Assembly: GCF_000374525.1 (NCBI RefSeq)
Contig: NZ_KB894570.1
Coordinates: 1-64,000, forward strand
DNA: 64,000 bases
Source: Amorphus coralli DSM 19760
GTDB lineage: Bacteria; Pseudomonadota; Alphaproteobacteria; Rhizobiales; Amorphaceae
Direction of reading: 5' to 3'
Of the stretch, positions 18,685 through 30,742 are shown in pieces; the stretch's first letter is position 1, and every line of letters starts with the position of its first letter. The translations under genes were made by a program, and so were the position numbers. Under the pieces are notes generated by a model. It was not told the DNA's origin. It ran no database searches and was given only the letters and a program-made list of their open reading frames with translations.

Positions 18685-19551
18685 ATGCCAATCCGTCAGG
18701 ACATCATCGATCTCTTCGACCGCTTCACCCATGGCGACATGAGCCGCCGCAGCTTCATGCAGCGGCTCGCTTCGCTTGCCGGCGGCACCGCCGCCGCCGC
18801 GGCGCTGCTGCCGATGCTGGAGAACAACTACGCGCACGCCGCCATCGTCGCCGAGGACGACGGGCGCATCGAGACGGCGCGGGTCAGCTTTGCGGCTGAC
18901 GGCACCGAGATCGGCGCCTACCTGGCGCAGCCGGCGGACTCCGGGACGCGTCCCGGCATCATCGTCGTTCACGAAAATCGTGGTCTCAACCCGCACATCG
19001 AGGATGTCGCGCGGCGCCTGGCCACCGACGGCTTCGTGGCGCTCGCGCCGGATCTTCTCTCGGTGAAGGGCGGCACGCCAGCGGATTCCGACCAGGCCCG
19101 CACGCTGATCGGCGACCTCGACGACGCCCACGTCGCGGCCGCGCTGAAAGCGGCGGTGACGTGGCTCAGGGACAATCCGGCGACCAATGGCGAGATCGGC
19201 ATTGTCGGCTTCTGCTGGGGCGGTGGCTGGGCCAACCGGATGGCGGCCTCCGACGCAGGGCTTGGCGCGGCCGTGGCCTATTACGGGCGCCAGTTGCCGG
19301 CCGAGCGGGCGGGGGACGTCTCTGCGCCGCTGCTCCTCCACTATGCCGGGCTGGACGAGCGCATCAATGCCGGCATCGAGGCCTACACGACGGCGCTCGA
19401 CGCGGCCGGCAAGCCCTACGAGGTGGTCGTCTACGAAGGCGTGAACCACGCCTTCAACAACGACACAAACGCTGCCCGCTACGACAAGGCCGCCTCCGAC
19501 AAGGCCTGGGCACGAACGGTCGCGTTCTTCAACGATTATCTGGGCGGGTAG
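18685..19551 (+). CDS. Dienelactone hydrolase family protein, probably Tat-exported
   Basis: The 288-residue protein has an alpha/beta hydrolase fold of the carboxymethylenebutenolidase type. The nucleophile elbow is GFCWGG, using Cys as in true dienelactone hydrolases. The acid appears in YAGLDERIN and the histidine in GVNHAFNND. The N-terminal MSRRSFMQRLASLAGG is a twin-arginine signal followed by a hydrophobic stretch, so it is probably folded before export to the periplasm. GGGAGGACA sits just before the ATG. Its natural ester substrate is unknown. Confidence 0.9.
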   Translation: MPIRQDIIDLFDRFTHGDMSRRSFMQRLASLAGGTAAAAALLPMLENNYAHAAIVAEDDGRIETARVSFAADGTEIGAYLAQPADSGTRPGIIVVHENRGLNPHIEDVARRLATDGFVALAPDLLSVKGGTPADSDQARTLIGDLDDAHVAAALKAAVTWLRDNPATNGEIGIVGFCWGGGWANRMAASDAGLGAAVAYYGRQLPAERAGDVSAPLLLHYAGLDERINAGIEAYTTALDAAGKPYEVVVYEGVNHAFNNDTNAARYDKAASDKAWARTVAFFNDYLGG

Positions 19552-19681
19552 GGGCAGGAGGCATCCGCGTTCGCCCTTTTCCTGGGGTCGCGGAGCCAGC
19601 GCGCAACCGTGCGCCGGCCCGAGGCCGCCCTCGCGGAGCCGGTGCTCGCAGCCAGCTCGGCGTGCGCGGAATCATGTCACG

Positions 19682-19725
19682 GCAATCCCGGACCGCGAAC
19701 CGGTTCCCACTTCGCCTGGGATTGC
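19682..19725 (-). repeat. RIME-like palindromic repeat, copy D (after HMA gene)
   Basis: Read on the minus strand, this 44-base element begins two bases after the stop of the HMA gene. Its outer arms GCAATCCC and GGGATTGC pair perfectly over eight bases. An inner stem pairs GCGAA with TTCGC around the common core GTGGGAACCGG. It belongs to the same family as the copies at 53.5, 54.5, 58.5 and 63.3 kb. Confidence 0.8.
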
Positions 19726-19727
19726 TC

Positions 19728-19922
19728 TCAATGCTCGACGTTGAAACCAGCGCGCTCGATGGCGATCACGACGCGGTCGAGGGGTTCGGGCGTATCCACG
19801 TCGACGCGGCCCTCCTCGACGTCCACCTCGATCACCGCGGACGGGTCGACGGCGTGGACGGCCTGCGTGATCAGGCCGCCGCACTGGCCACAGTCCATGC
19901 CGCTGACGATCAGGGAGATCAT
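19728..19922 (-). CDS. Stand-alone heavy-metal-associated (HMA) domain protein
   Basis: This 64-residue protein is a single HMA domain of the CopZ/Atx1 type. The metal-binding Cys-x2-Cys occurs as GMDCGQCGG near residues 8-16, followed by the usual VDVEEGRVDVDT strand and IERAGFNVE end. Such proteins carry copper(I) or other soft metals in the cytoplasm. No P-type ATPase is directly adjacent; the nearest is ccoI about 2 kb away. A palindromic repeat begins two bases after the stop codon. Confidence 0.85.
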   Translation of the reverse strand: MISLIVSGMDCGQCGGLITQAVHAVDPSAVIEVDVEEGRVDVDTPEPLDRVVIAIERAGFNVEH

Positions 19923-20089
19923 CGCTCAGGCACCTCTTCCGGACCGGTTCGGCGCGCCAATGCGGACGCCCGAACCTCGCCCATGACGCGCCGGCATCCC
20001 CGATTCGTCAAGGCGCGGTGCGGCATCGCGTTGCTGCGCTGCCGTTGCATGCGGCCGTCCGCCGGTGGAGGCCGGCCGGCCATTGCCGG

Positions 20090-21424
20090 TCAGGAGCCGG
20101 ACGGGCCCACGGTGACGAAGGTCGGCTCGCCCTGGCCGAGCACCCGGTCGGCCGCACGCTTCACGTCCTCCAGGGTAACGGCCTCGATGAGGTCGTTGCG
20201 CTCGTCGACATAGTCCACGCCCAGATCTTCCAGCTGAATGCTCAAGAGCTGGCTGGCGATGGAGGCGGAGGAATCGAAGCGCAGCGGATAGGCGCCGGTC
20301 AGGTAGGCCTTTGCCTCCTCCAGCTCCGCCTCGGTCGGACCCTCGGCGGCCATCTGCGCGATCTCCTCGCGGATGATGCGCACCGTCTCGTCGGCCCGAT
20401 CGGCGCGGGTCGCCGTGCCGCCGCCGAAGATGGCGGAGTGGTCGAGCGGCACGATGTAGGAATAGACCGAATAGGCGAGGCCGCGCTTCTCGCGGATCTC
20501 GTCGAACAGGCGCGAGGAGAATGAGCCACCGCCCAGGATGTAGTTCATCACGTAGGCCGGAATGAAATCGGGATCGTCGCGCTCCAGACCAGGGCCGCCG
20601 AAGCGGATGGCCGTCTGCGGCACGTCCATGGTTTCCGTGACGATTTCGCCGGTGATCGGCTCGACATTCGGCACCGTCACCAGGTCGGCCGTCTCCGGCA
20701 GACCGCCAAAGGCCTCGTCGAGCAGCGGCTCGAGCGTCTCCGCGTCGATGGCGCCCACCACCACCACGTGGAGGTTGTCGCGGGCGAAGGTGCGCGCCTT
20801 GAAGGCTTCGAGGTCCGGCTTGCCGATCATCGCGACCGTCTCCTCGGTGCCGTCGGACGGCCGGCCGTAGGGGTGGTCGGGATAGGCGCTGGCCGACCAG
20901 GCGCGAGCAGCCACCTGGTTGGGATCGCGCAGGTCGCGGCGAATGCCGGAAATGATCTGGGCGCTCATCCGTCCGATCGCCTCGTCGGCGAAGTGCGGGT
21001 CGTCCAGGGCGGTGCGCAGGAGCTCGATGCCGTCCTGCGGATTGTCGGCGAGCATCTTCATCCGGCCGTAGAAGCTGTCGCGGTCGGCGGAGAACGACAT
21101 GCGCACCGAGCGGTCCTGCAATACGGCCTGGAAGGCTTCGGAATCGTACTCGCCGGCGCCCTCGTCCAGAAGGGTTGAGAGGAGGTTGGCGACACCGGGC
21201 TTGTCGGCAGGATCCTGCGACGAACCGGCGCCCTGGAAGGCAAAGTTCATCATCACCACCGGGACGGTGTCGTCTTCCACCAACCAGGCCTCGACACCGC
21301 CCGGGCTGGTGACGGTTTCGATGGTGATCGCCTGGGATGGCGTCGCCCACAAGACGACGGCGGCGGTGGTGAAGCCTATGGCTGCGAGCGAGCCGCGGGC
21401 GGAGCGGGCGAGCATGGCAAACAT
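20090..21424 (-). CDS. M16 family protein, inactive partner subunit
   Basis: The 444-residue protein has the two-lobed M16 (pitrilysin) fold but lacks the HxxEH zinc motif. The equivalent position reads GVANLLSTLLDEGAGEYDS, with no histidine ligands. This is the pattern of the non-catalytic partner in two-gene M16 systems. I start it at 21424, which gives a signal peptide ending in ATPSQA, so it should be periplasmic. The active partner lies immediately upstream with an 85-base gap. GGGLERDDPDF-type C-terminal features and the glycine-rich ILGGGSFSSRLF loop are retained. Confidence 0.9.
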   Translation of the reverse strand: MFAMLARSARGSLAAIGFTTAAVVLWATPSQAITIETVTSPGGVEAWLVEDDTVPVVMMNFAFQGAGSSQDPADKPGVANLLSTLLDEGAGEYDSEAFQAVLQDRSVRMSFSADRDSFYGRMKMLADNPQDGIELLRTALDDPHFADEAIGRMSAQIISGIRRDLRDPNQVAARAWSASAYPDHPYGRPSDGTEETVAMIGKPDLEAFKARTFARDNLHVVVVGAIDAETLEPLLDEAFGGLPETADLVTVPNVEPITGEIVTETMDVPQTAIRFGGPGLERDDPDFIPAYVMNYILGGGSFSSRLFDEIREKRGLAYSVYSYIVPLDHSAIFGGGTATRADRADETVRIIREEIAQMAAEGPTEAELEEAKAYLTGAYPLRFDSSASIASQLLSIQLEDLGVDYVDERNDLIEAVTLEDVKRAADRVLGQGEPTFVTVGPSGS

Positions 21425-21509
21425 CAAGAGAGCTCCTCTCTTCGGGGCAGCCGGCGCGGATCGCGGCGCGGCGCCCGGGTCATGACGGGGCAGGCGTGGC
21501 GCGGCGGGA

Positions 21510-22880
21510 TCAGGAATCCTTGCCGGTCGCCTTCTTCTCCAGATAGCCGGTGACGCCGGTGGTCGGCGACAGGTAGGCACGTGCGGCCGCCTGCACCTGC
21601 TCCGCCGTCACTTCGCCGATGCGCGCCGGCCATGTCTGGACGTCCTCGATGCTTCCGCCGGTGGTCAGCGCCAGCCCGAAGATGCGAGCGAGCCGCTGCT
21701 GGCTGTCCTGGGCGAAGAGCGCCTCGGCCACGAGCGACCGCTTGGCGCGCTGCAGCTCCTCGTTGGTCACGCCGCTCTCGGCGATTTCGGCAACGGCGGC
21801 GTTGATGGCCGATTGCACAACGTCGAAGTCCACACCGTCGCGCGGGATCGCGTAGACCAGGAAGGTGTCGGGATCGAGCGCGTTGCCCTGGTACCAGGCC
21901 CCCACCGACGACGCCGGGCCGCCATCGCGGACAAGCCGGTCGTAGAGGCGGCTGGTGGAGCCGCCGCCGAGGATCTGGGCCAGCACGTCGAGGGCTTCCG
22001 CCTCGCCGGGCTCGGCGGTGGCGTAGCTTGGCACGATCCAGCCATGCCTCAGCGAGGGCTGGCCGACGCGCTCGTCGGCGTAGCGCACGGTGCGCAGCGA
22101 CCCGAATTCCGGCACCTGCGAGCGCACCCGCGGCTTCAGGTCCACGCGGCTTTCCAGCTTGCCGTAGGTCGCCTCGGCCAACGCCCGGACCTCGTCGGGC
22201 GTGACGTCGCCCGCCACGATCAGAACGGCGTTCTCCGGCGTGTAGAAACGGTCGTAGAAGGCAAAGGCGGACGCGCGGTTGAGCGCGTTCACCTCGTCGG
22301 GCCAGCCGATCACCGGGTCGCCGTAGGGGCTGTTGACGTGGAGCGTTGCGCTGAATGCCTCGCCGAGAATGGAGGAGGGATCATTGTCGACGCGCATGCG
22401 GCGCTCCTCCAGCACCACGTCGAGTTCGCGGGCGACCTCCTCCGGCTCGAGCGCCAGGTTGGCCATGCGATCCGCTTCCAGCTCCATCATCTGGCCGAGG
22501 TGTTCCTTGGCGATCTGCTGGAAATAAGCGGTGTAATCCTGCGATGTGAAGGCGTTCTCCTGGCCGCCCAGGGCCGTCACGGTGTCGGAAAAGCCGTCCG
22601 GGTGCTTGTCCGTGCCCTTGAACATCAGGTGCTCAAGGAAGTGCGCGGCGCCCGACTCACCGGCAGCCTCGTCGGCGGCGCCGGCTTTGTACCAGACCAT
22701 ATGGGTGACAACCGGGGCCCGGTGATCGGGGATCACCACGACCTGCAGGCCGTTGTCGAGGGTGAAGCTGGCCGTGTCGGGAGCGATCCTCAGATCGGCG
22801 AGGGAGGTGTCGGCCGAGGCGGCCGGTGCGGCGAGGAGGCTGGCGCCGAGAGCCGCGACAAGCGCGAACCGTGCGGTCAT
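21510..22880 (-). CDS. M16 family zinc metallopeptidase, active subunit
   Basis: This 456-residue protein carries the inverted zinc motif His-x2-Glu-His in AAHFLEHLMFKGT, and the distal glutamate of the ELEADRMANL helix. Starting at the ATG at 22880 leaves AAGGA nine bases upstream and a clear signal peptide (MTARFALVAALGASLLAAPAASA), so it should act in the periplasm. It pairs with the motif-less M16 gene downstream, presumably as a heterodimer that degrades small proteins or peptides. Its substrate is unknown. Neighbouring DUF3035, lspA and ileS form a commonly conserved group. Confidence 0.95.
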   Translation of the reverse strand: MTARFALVAALGASLLAAPAASADTSLADLRIAPDTASFTLDNGLQVVVIPDHRAPVVTHMVWYKAGAADEAAGESGAAHFLEHLMFKGTDKHPDGFSDTVTALGGQENAFTSQDYTAYFQQIAKEHLGQMMELEADRMANLALEPEEVARELDVVLEERRMRVDNDPSSILGEAFSATLHVNSPYGDPVIGWPDEVNALNRASAFAFYDRFYTPENAVLIVAGDVTPDEVRALAEATYGKLESRVDLKPRVRSQVPEFGSLRTVRYADERVGQPSLRHGWIVPSYATAEPGEAEALDVLAQILGGGSTSRLYDRLVRDGGPASSVGAWYQGNALDPDTFLVYAIPRDGVDFDVVQSAINAAVAEIAESGVTNEELQRAKRSLVAEALFAQDSQQRLARIFGLALTTGGSIEDVQTWPARIGEVTAEQVQAAARAYLSPTTGVTGYLEKKATGKDS

Positions 22881-23064
22881 CCGCTGCATTCCTTCCATGT
22901 TCGGCGATCGCTGGCCGTGGGACCGGCCCACGTCCGGATCGCTAGCCTGGACCGCCACTGTTCAGAGCGGTCTGTCTCAGTCACGAGGTATAGGGGGCCG
23001 ATCGGGAAGCGCCACTGAACAATCGGTAATGTTCGCGCGAGCGTCCCATGGCCGCGAAACGAAA

Positions 23065-23089
23065 CCGCCCGCCGGGTGAGGGCGGGCGG
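23065..23089 (-). terminator. Hairpin terminator after the DUF3035 gene
   Basis: Arms CCGCCCGCC and GGCGGGCGG pair over nine bases around a seven-base loop. On the minus strand the hairpin begins 28 bases after the DUF3035 stop and is followed by TTTCGTTTC, a moderate U-rich tail. It probably ends the ileS-lspA-DUF3035 transcript. Confidence 0.6.
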
Positions 23090-23117
23090 AATGCATCGAT
23101 CGGGAGCGGCCGGCCAA

Positions 23118-23837
23118 TCAGTTGACCGTGTCGTAGACCGGGTTCGAGTTGCCCTGCTGGCCGTAGATCTGGTCCTTCGCCCACTTGCTGTTCTTGATGC
23201 CCTTGCGCTCAGGAAGCTCGGCGGTCGCGGCGGGCTGGCGATACTCGTCCGGCGGCTGGATCAGATACTGGCGCGGCTGCGCCTGGCCCTCGGCGGTGAG
23301 CACCCGGCCGGAGCCCTTTTTGTCCGGGCTGTCGAAGCCGGCCTTCATCTCAGACGGCGTCAGCGTCATCTTGCCCGTGTCGCGCAGGAAGCGCTCGTCG
23401 TAACCCTTGGAGCCTTCCGGCACAGGCATGCCGCCGGCCACGCGGCCGGCCTGAATCTCCTGGGGCGACAGGCGTTCGCCTTCCAGCGTCGCGCGCGAGG
23501 ACGGAGCCGGTGTCACGTCGGCCCGGTCGTCGGGATCGTCCGGCCAGTCCACTGACGCCACCGCGGCGCCGCCGGGGGCTTCCGGGTCGGGCAGCTCGTT
23601 GGACGGGGGCAGGGCGATCGGCGAGCGCTGCTTGTATTCGATCGGCGCCGTTTCGCGGCTCACCACGCCGGTGCCTTCGAGAATCGAGCCGAACAGGCCG
23701 ATGTCGCGGCTCTCGTTGGGCTGCTTCTCCTCGTAAAAATAACTCTGGCTGGTGTTGCAGCCGGCGACGCCCGCGGCCACCAGCGTCAGCGTCAACAGCC
23801 GGGTTGCCGTTGCGTACGGATGCGAACGCTTGCCCAC
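23118..23837 (-). CDS. DUF3035 lipoprotein
   Basis: The 239-residue protein starts at a GTG (23837) with AAAGG upstream. Its signal peptide ends in GVAGC, a lipobox, so it should be a lipoprotein. The remainder is the DUF3035 domain: a proline-rich, low-complexity chain with IALPPSNELPDPE and a C-terminal segment ending in SKWAKDQIYGQQGNSNPVYDTVN. The family is confined largely to alphaproteobacteria, usually beside lspA, ileS and M16 peptidases as here. Its function is not known; an envelope-assembly role is only a suggestion from context. Confidence 0.88.
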   Translation of the reverse strand: MGKRSHPYATATRLLTLTLVAAGVAGCNTSQSYFYEEKQPNESRDIGLFGSILEGTGVVSRETAPIEYKQRSPIALPPSNELPDPEAPGGAAVASVDWPDDPDDRADVTPAPSSRATLEGERLSPQEIQAGRVAGGMPVPEGSKGYDERFLRDTGKMTLTPSEMKAGFDSPDKKGSGRVLTAEGQAQPRQYLIQPPDEYRQPAATAELPERKGIKNSKWAKDQIYGQQGNSNPVYDTVN

Positions 23838-24002
23838 AGTGTCACCTTTCGGTTCGTGCTCCGCGAGGCGCCGCGCAGGGCGGTGCCGGGCGGACCTCAA
23901 TGCAATTTGATCTCTCGACACGACGGTCACGATCGAAGACGCGGCCGGATCGCGAGACGAGGAGACTGCGCGCGAGAGCACGACAGTCTACCCCATCGGA
24001 TC

Positions 24003-24548
24003 TTACTGTCGCCTTTCACCGGACGGCTCCATTGCGGCATTATTACGACGTCCGCGCAGGGCATCGAGAAGCAGCCCCACGACACCCAGCGCAATGGCCG
24101 CGTCCGCGACGTTGAAGACGTACCAGGAAAACGATCCGACAAAGACATGGACGTAGTCGACCACCGCACCGTAAGCGATTCGGTCGATCAGGTTGCCCAC
24201 CGCGCCACCGACGATCAGCGCCACGCTGGCCGAGATCCAGCGGTCGCCCGCGCGTGCCAGCCACACCGCAAGCACCACGATGACGGCGAAGGTGACGCCC
24301 ACCAGCAACCAGCGGCCGGTATCGGTATCCTGCTGGAACAGGCCGTAGCTGACGCCCTGGTTCCAGACCAGCACCAGATCGAGAAAGGGCGCCACCCGGA
24401 TCGGGCCGGTCGCGCCCAGGTCCACCACGCGCAGCAGCCACAGCTTCACCGCCTGGTCCAGGATCAGGACCAGCACGGCGATGCCGAAGCCGAACCGCCA
24501 GAGTGACGGGGCCGGCTTCGGCGAAGAGGGCGTGTCGGCCTCTGCCAC
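24003..24548 (-). CDS. lspA: Lipoprotein signal peptidase (signal peptidase II)
   Basis: LspA removes signal peptides from prolipoproteins in the inner membrane. I start it at the GTG at 24548, preceded by GGAAGGAG, giving 181 residues; longer in-frame versions overlap ileS antisense-like sequence. Four membrane helices are visible. The two catalytic aspartates lie in [19 protein letters not shown] and FNVADAAI. It follows ileS by 20 bases, the classical ileS-lspA arrangement, and would process the several lipoproteins in this window. Confidence 0.95.
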   Translation of the reverse strand: MAEADTPSSPKPAPSLWRFGFGIAVLVLILDQAVKLWLLRVVDLGATGPIRVAPFLDLVLVWNQGVSYGLFQQDTDTGRWLLVGVTFAVIVVLAVWLARAGDRWISASVALIVGGAVGNLIDRIAYGAVVDYVHVFVGSFSWYVFNVADAAIALGVVGLLLDALRGRRNNAAMEPSGERRQ

Positions 24549-24568
24549 GGTGGCTCCTTCCCGTCGCC

Positions 24569-27607
<3,039 letters not shown>

Positions 27608-27878
27608 CGGATCGATTTCGCTCGGCGGTTGTTGCATGGCAGACGGCTTGAGGCGGAAGGCGGCGTCGGAGGATGTCCGCGCGGCAGCAACCGCAATCCC
27701 GGTCCGCCGTGCCTCGTCATCGCACGGCGGCCGGGCCGCTAATTCGCCGGTAATCGAACGGGAGGCCGAAGGGTCTGCGCATGGGCGCCTTCTAGCAGCG
27801 CTCGCCGCCAGGATAAAGCCTTCCGCAGCGCAATGTGGGCGCCGCGGAGGGCAGGGTCGGTGAACCGGGTGTCGGCCC

Positions 27879-28364
27879 TCAGAGGGCTTCCAGAACCGCC
27901 GCCGCGCCGGAGGCCACGGCCTGGCCGGGAGCGTCCTCGACGTTGAGGGTCTTCACCACGCCGTCCTCGACGATGGCGGCATAGCGCTTGGAGCGCGTGC
28001 CCATGCCGAAGCCGGAGGCGTCCAGCTCGAGGCCCATCGCCTTGGTGAAGTCGGCGGAGCCGTCGGCCAGGAACAAAATCTTGTCCTTGGCGCCGGAGGC
28101 TTCGGCCCAGGCGTTCATCACGAACACGTCGTTGACGGACACCACGGCGATGGTGTCGACGCCCTTTTCCTTGAGCACCGCGTGGTTCTCCAGGAAGCCG
28201 GGCAGATGGTTGCGGTGGCAGGTGGGCGTGAAGGCGCCGGGAACGGCGAACAGGACCACTTTCTTGCCGGGGAAGATCTCGCCGGTCTTGATCGGGGTCG
28301 GGCCGTCGGCGCCCATGGTGGTGAAGGTCGCCTCGGGGATGGTGTCGCCGGGTTGAATTGCCAC
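27879..28364 (-). CDS. Peroxiredoxin (Prx5/hybrid-type)
   Basis: The 161-residue enzyme is a thiol peroxidase of the Prx5 subfamily. The peroxidatic cysteine is in [16 protein letters not shown], and the conserved arginine region [13 protein letters not shown] follows. Prx5 proteins reduce hydrogen peroxide and organic peroxides with glutathione/glutaredoxin or thioredoxin. The start is a GTG with GGAG eight bases upstream. It is read away from the AlgH-family gene, so the 219 bases between them hold two promoters. Confidence 0.93.
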   Translation of the reverse strand: MAIQPGDTIPEATFTTMGADGPTPIKTGEIFPGKKVVLFAVPGAFTPTCHRNHLPGFLENHAVLKEKGVDTIAVVSVNDVFVMNAWAEASGAKDKILFLADGSADFTKAMGLELDASGFGMGTRSKRYAAIVEDGVVKTLNVEDAPGQAVASGAAAVLEAL

Positions 28365-28583
28365 TTGTGTTTCTCCATGGCTCGTCTCGGACAGTTGCCT
28401 CCATGTAGCCGTTCGCGCCGGACGGGCCAAGCCGAACCATGCGAACGCGGCCCGACGCCGGCGGTGCCGGGGCGTTAACAATTCGCCCCGGGCGCATTAC
28501 CTTCTTTCGGACGAACCGCCTTGCGGACCGGGCAGCCTCCCCATGCCCGTGTCCCGACACCGAGAAAGCCAGGATTTCGAGTG

Positions 28584-29180
28584 ATGAGTGCCACCAACAT
28601 GGACGGCTATCTTGAAGGGCAGCTCCTGGTCGCGATGCCGACCATGGGAGACACGCGCTTCGAACGCGCCGTGATCTTCATGTGCGCGCACTCCGACGAG
28701 GGGGCGATGGGCATCGTCCTCAACCAGCCGGCGGAGGAGGTGTCCTTTTCCGACCTCCTCGTGCAGCTCGACATCGTGCCGGAGGGCGAGCCGATCCGCC
28801 TTGCCGTGCCGGAAGACAACTTGCCGGTCCACAAGGGCGGGCCGGTGGAGACCGGGCGCGGCTTCGTGCTGCATTCCGGCGACTATTTCATCAGCGATTC
28901 CACGCTCGCCATCGACAGCGACATCTGCCTCACCGCCACGGTGGAGATCCTCAAGGCGATTGCCGAGGGGCGGGGCCCCCGGCGCGCTTTGCTGGCGCTC
29001 GGCTATGCCGGCTGGGCGCCGGGGCAGCTGGAGGCGGAGATCCAGCGCAACGGCTGGCTGACCTGCCCGGCCGACCCGCGCATCGTCTTCGAGCCGGACC
29101 TCGACGAGAAATACGACCTTGCGCTCAAGAAGATGGGCATCGACCCGCGGCTGCTGTCCGGCCAGGCCGGCACTGCCTGA
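28584..29180 (+). CDS. YqgE/AlgH family protein (UPF0301)
   Basis: The 198-residue protein shows UPF0301 hallmarks: [14 protein letters not shown] near the start, [22 protein letters not shown], and [13 protein letters not shown] in the middle. The ATG at 28584 has AGGA about ten bases upstream. AlgH was linked to alginate control in Pseudomonas, but the general function of the family is unknown. It is predicted to be cytoplasmic and is encoded alone before thrC. Confidence 0.93.
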   Translation: MSATNMDGYLEGQLLVAMPTMGDTRFERAVIFMCAHSDEGAMGIVLNQPAEEVSFSDLLVQLDIVPEGEPIRLAVPEDNLPVHKGGPVETGRGFVLHSGDYFISDSTLAIDSDICLTATVEILKAIAEGRGPRRALLALGYAGWAPGQLEAEIQRNGWLTCPADPRIVFEPDLDEKYDLALKKMGIDPRLLSGQAGTA

Positions 29181-29329
29181 CCGGCTCGGCGCTGGCCAAG
29201 TCCGTCACGCGCGGCGTTCTTGTCCGCCGCCCGGCGTAAGGATAGGTTCGCGGCCCGACTTCACGAGCGGGTGAGGCGTGGGCGCGGCGCGCGCCCGGCC
29301 GCCCGGACGGACCGAGAAAGGATCACCGC

Positions 29330-30742
29330 GTGAGATATGTCAGCACCCGGGGCGAAGCGCCGGTGCTTGGATTTTCCGACGTCCTCATGGCGGGTCTTGC
29401 CGCCGACGGCGGCCTGTATGTTCCGGAGACCTGGCCGACCCTGTCGCGCGAGGAGATCGCAAGCTTCGCGTTCCGCCCCTATGCGGAGATCGCTGCGCGG
29501 GTGATCGCGCCCTTCGTGGGTGACGACATGGAGCGCGCCGAGCTGGAGGCGATGGTCGCGGCCGCGGCGGACACGTTCCGTCATCCCGCCACGACGCCGG
29601 TGACCCAGATCGCGCCGAACCATTTCCTGCTGGAGCTGTTCCACGGGCCGACGCTCGCCTTCAAGGACGTGGCGATGCAGCTGCTCGCGCGCCTGGTCGA
29701 CCGGCGGCTGGCGGAGACCGGCAAGCGCGCCACCGTGGTGGGCGCCACCTCCGGCGACACCGGTGCCGCGGCGGTGGAGGCCTTCCGGGGCCGCGAGAAC
29801 GTCGACGTGGTGATTCTGTACCCGCACGAGCGGGTATCGCCGGTGCAGCGCCGGCAGATGACCACGGTCGGTGACGACAACGTCCACGTGCTCGCCATCG
29901 ACGGCACCTTCGACGACTGCCAAGCCATCGTGAAGGACATGTTCGCCCATGCCTCCTTCCGCGAGGCGGTGGGGCTGACCGGCGTCAACTCCATCAACTG
30001 GGCCCGCATCGTTGCCCAGGTCGGATATTATTTCGCCGCCGCCGCGGCGCTGGGCGCGCCGGAGCGGCCGGTGTCCTTCACCGTCCCCACCGGCAACTTC
30101 GGCGACATCTTCGCCGGCTACGTCGCCAAGCGCATGGGCCTGCCCATCGACCGCCTCGTCATTGCCACGAACGTCAACGACATCCTTGTGAGGGCGCTGT
30201 CGAGGGGCGACTATCGCACCGACACCGTGACGCCGACGAGTTCGCCCTCGATGGACATCCAGGTCTCCTCGAATTTCGAACGGCTCCTGTTCGAAGCCTA
30301 TGGCCGCGATGGCGCGGCCGTGGCGGCGCTGATGGGCCGCCTGAAGCAGGGGGGTGGCTTCGACATTGATACCGAGCCACTGGCGGCCATCCGGCGCGAG
30401 TTCTCCGCCGCGTCCACCGACGAGGCCGGAACGCTCGCCACCATCGGCCGGATCCACAAGGCGACCGACCTGGTGATCGATCCCCACACCGCCGTGGGCG
30501 TTGCCGCCGCCGAGAGCCACCTGACCGAGGGTGTTCCGATGGTCACGCTCGCCACCGCCCATCCGGCCAAGTTCGCCGAGGCGGTGGAGAAGGCGACGGG
30601 GCTGACGCCTCGTCTGCCGGAGGCGCTTGCCGACCTGGAAAACCGGCCGGAGCGCGTGATGCGACTGCCGGCCGATACCGGTGCCGTCGAGACCTTCATC
30701 GCCGACACCTGCCGGGCAACGCGCGAGGACGCAGCGCAATGA
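29330..30742 (+). CDS. thrC: Threonine synthase
   Basis: ThrC converts O-phosphohomoserine to threonine with PLP. The 470-residue protein starts at a GTG with AGAAAGG upstream (MRYVSTRGEAP). The PLP lysine lies in GPTLAFKDVAMQ, followed by the phosphate-binding VGATSGDTGAAAVEA loop. It is of the long (fold-type II, group 2) form common in proteobacteria. The stop overlaps the M16 peptidase start by four bases. thrB, which makes its substrate, is about 7 kb away on the other strand. Confidence 0.97.
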   Translation: MRYVSTRGEAPVLGFSDVLMAGLAADGGLYVPETWPTLSREEIASFAFRPYAEIAARVIAPFVGDDMERAELEAMVAAAADTFRHPATTPVTQIAPNHFLLELFHGPTLAFKDVAMQLLARLVDRRLAETGKRATVVGATSGDTGAAAVEAFRGRENVDVVILYPHERVSPVQRRQMTTVGDDNVHVLAIDGTFDDCQAIVKDMFAHASFREAVGLTGVNSINWARIVAQVGYYFAAAAALGAPERPVSFTVPTGNFGDIFAGYVAKRMGLPIDRLVIATNVNDILVRALSRGDYRTDTVTPTSSPSMDIQVSSNFERLLFEAYGRDGAAVAALMGRLKQGGGFDIDTEPLAAIRREFSAASTDEAGTLATIGRIHKATDLVIDPHTAVGVAAAESHLTEGVPMVTLATAHPAKFAEAVEKATGLTPRLPEALADLENRPERVMRLPADTGAVETFIADTCRATREDAAQ

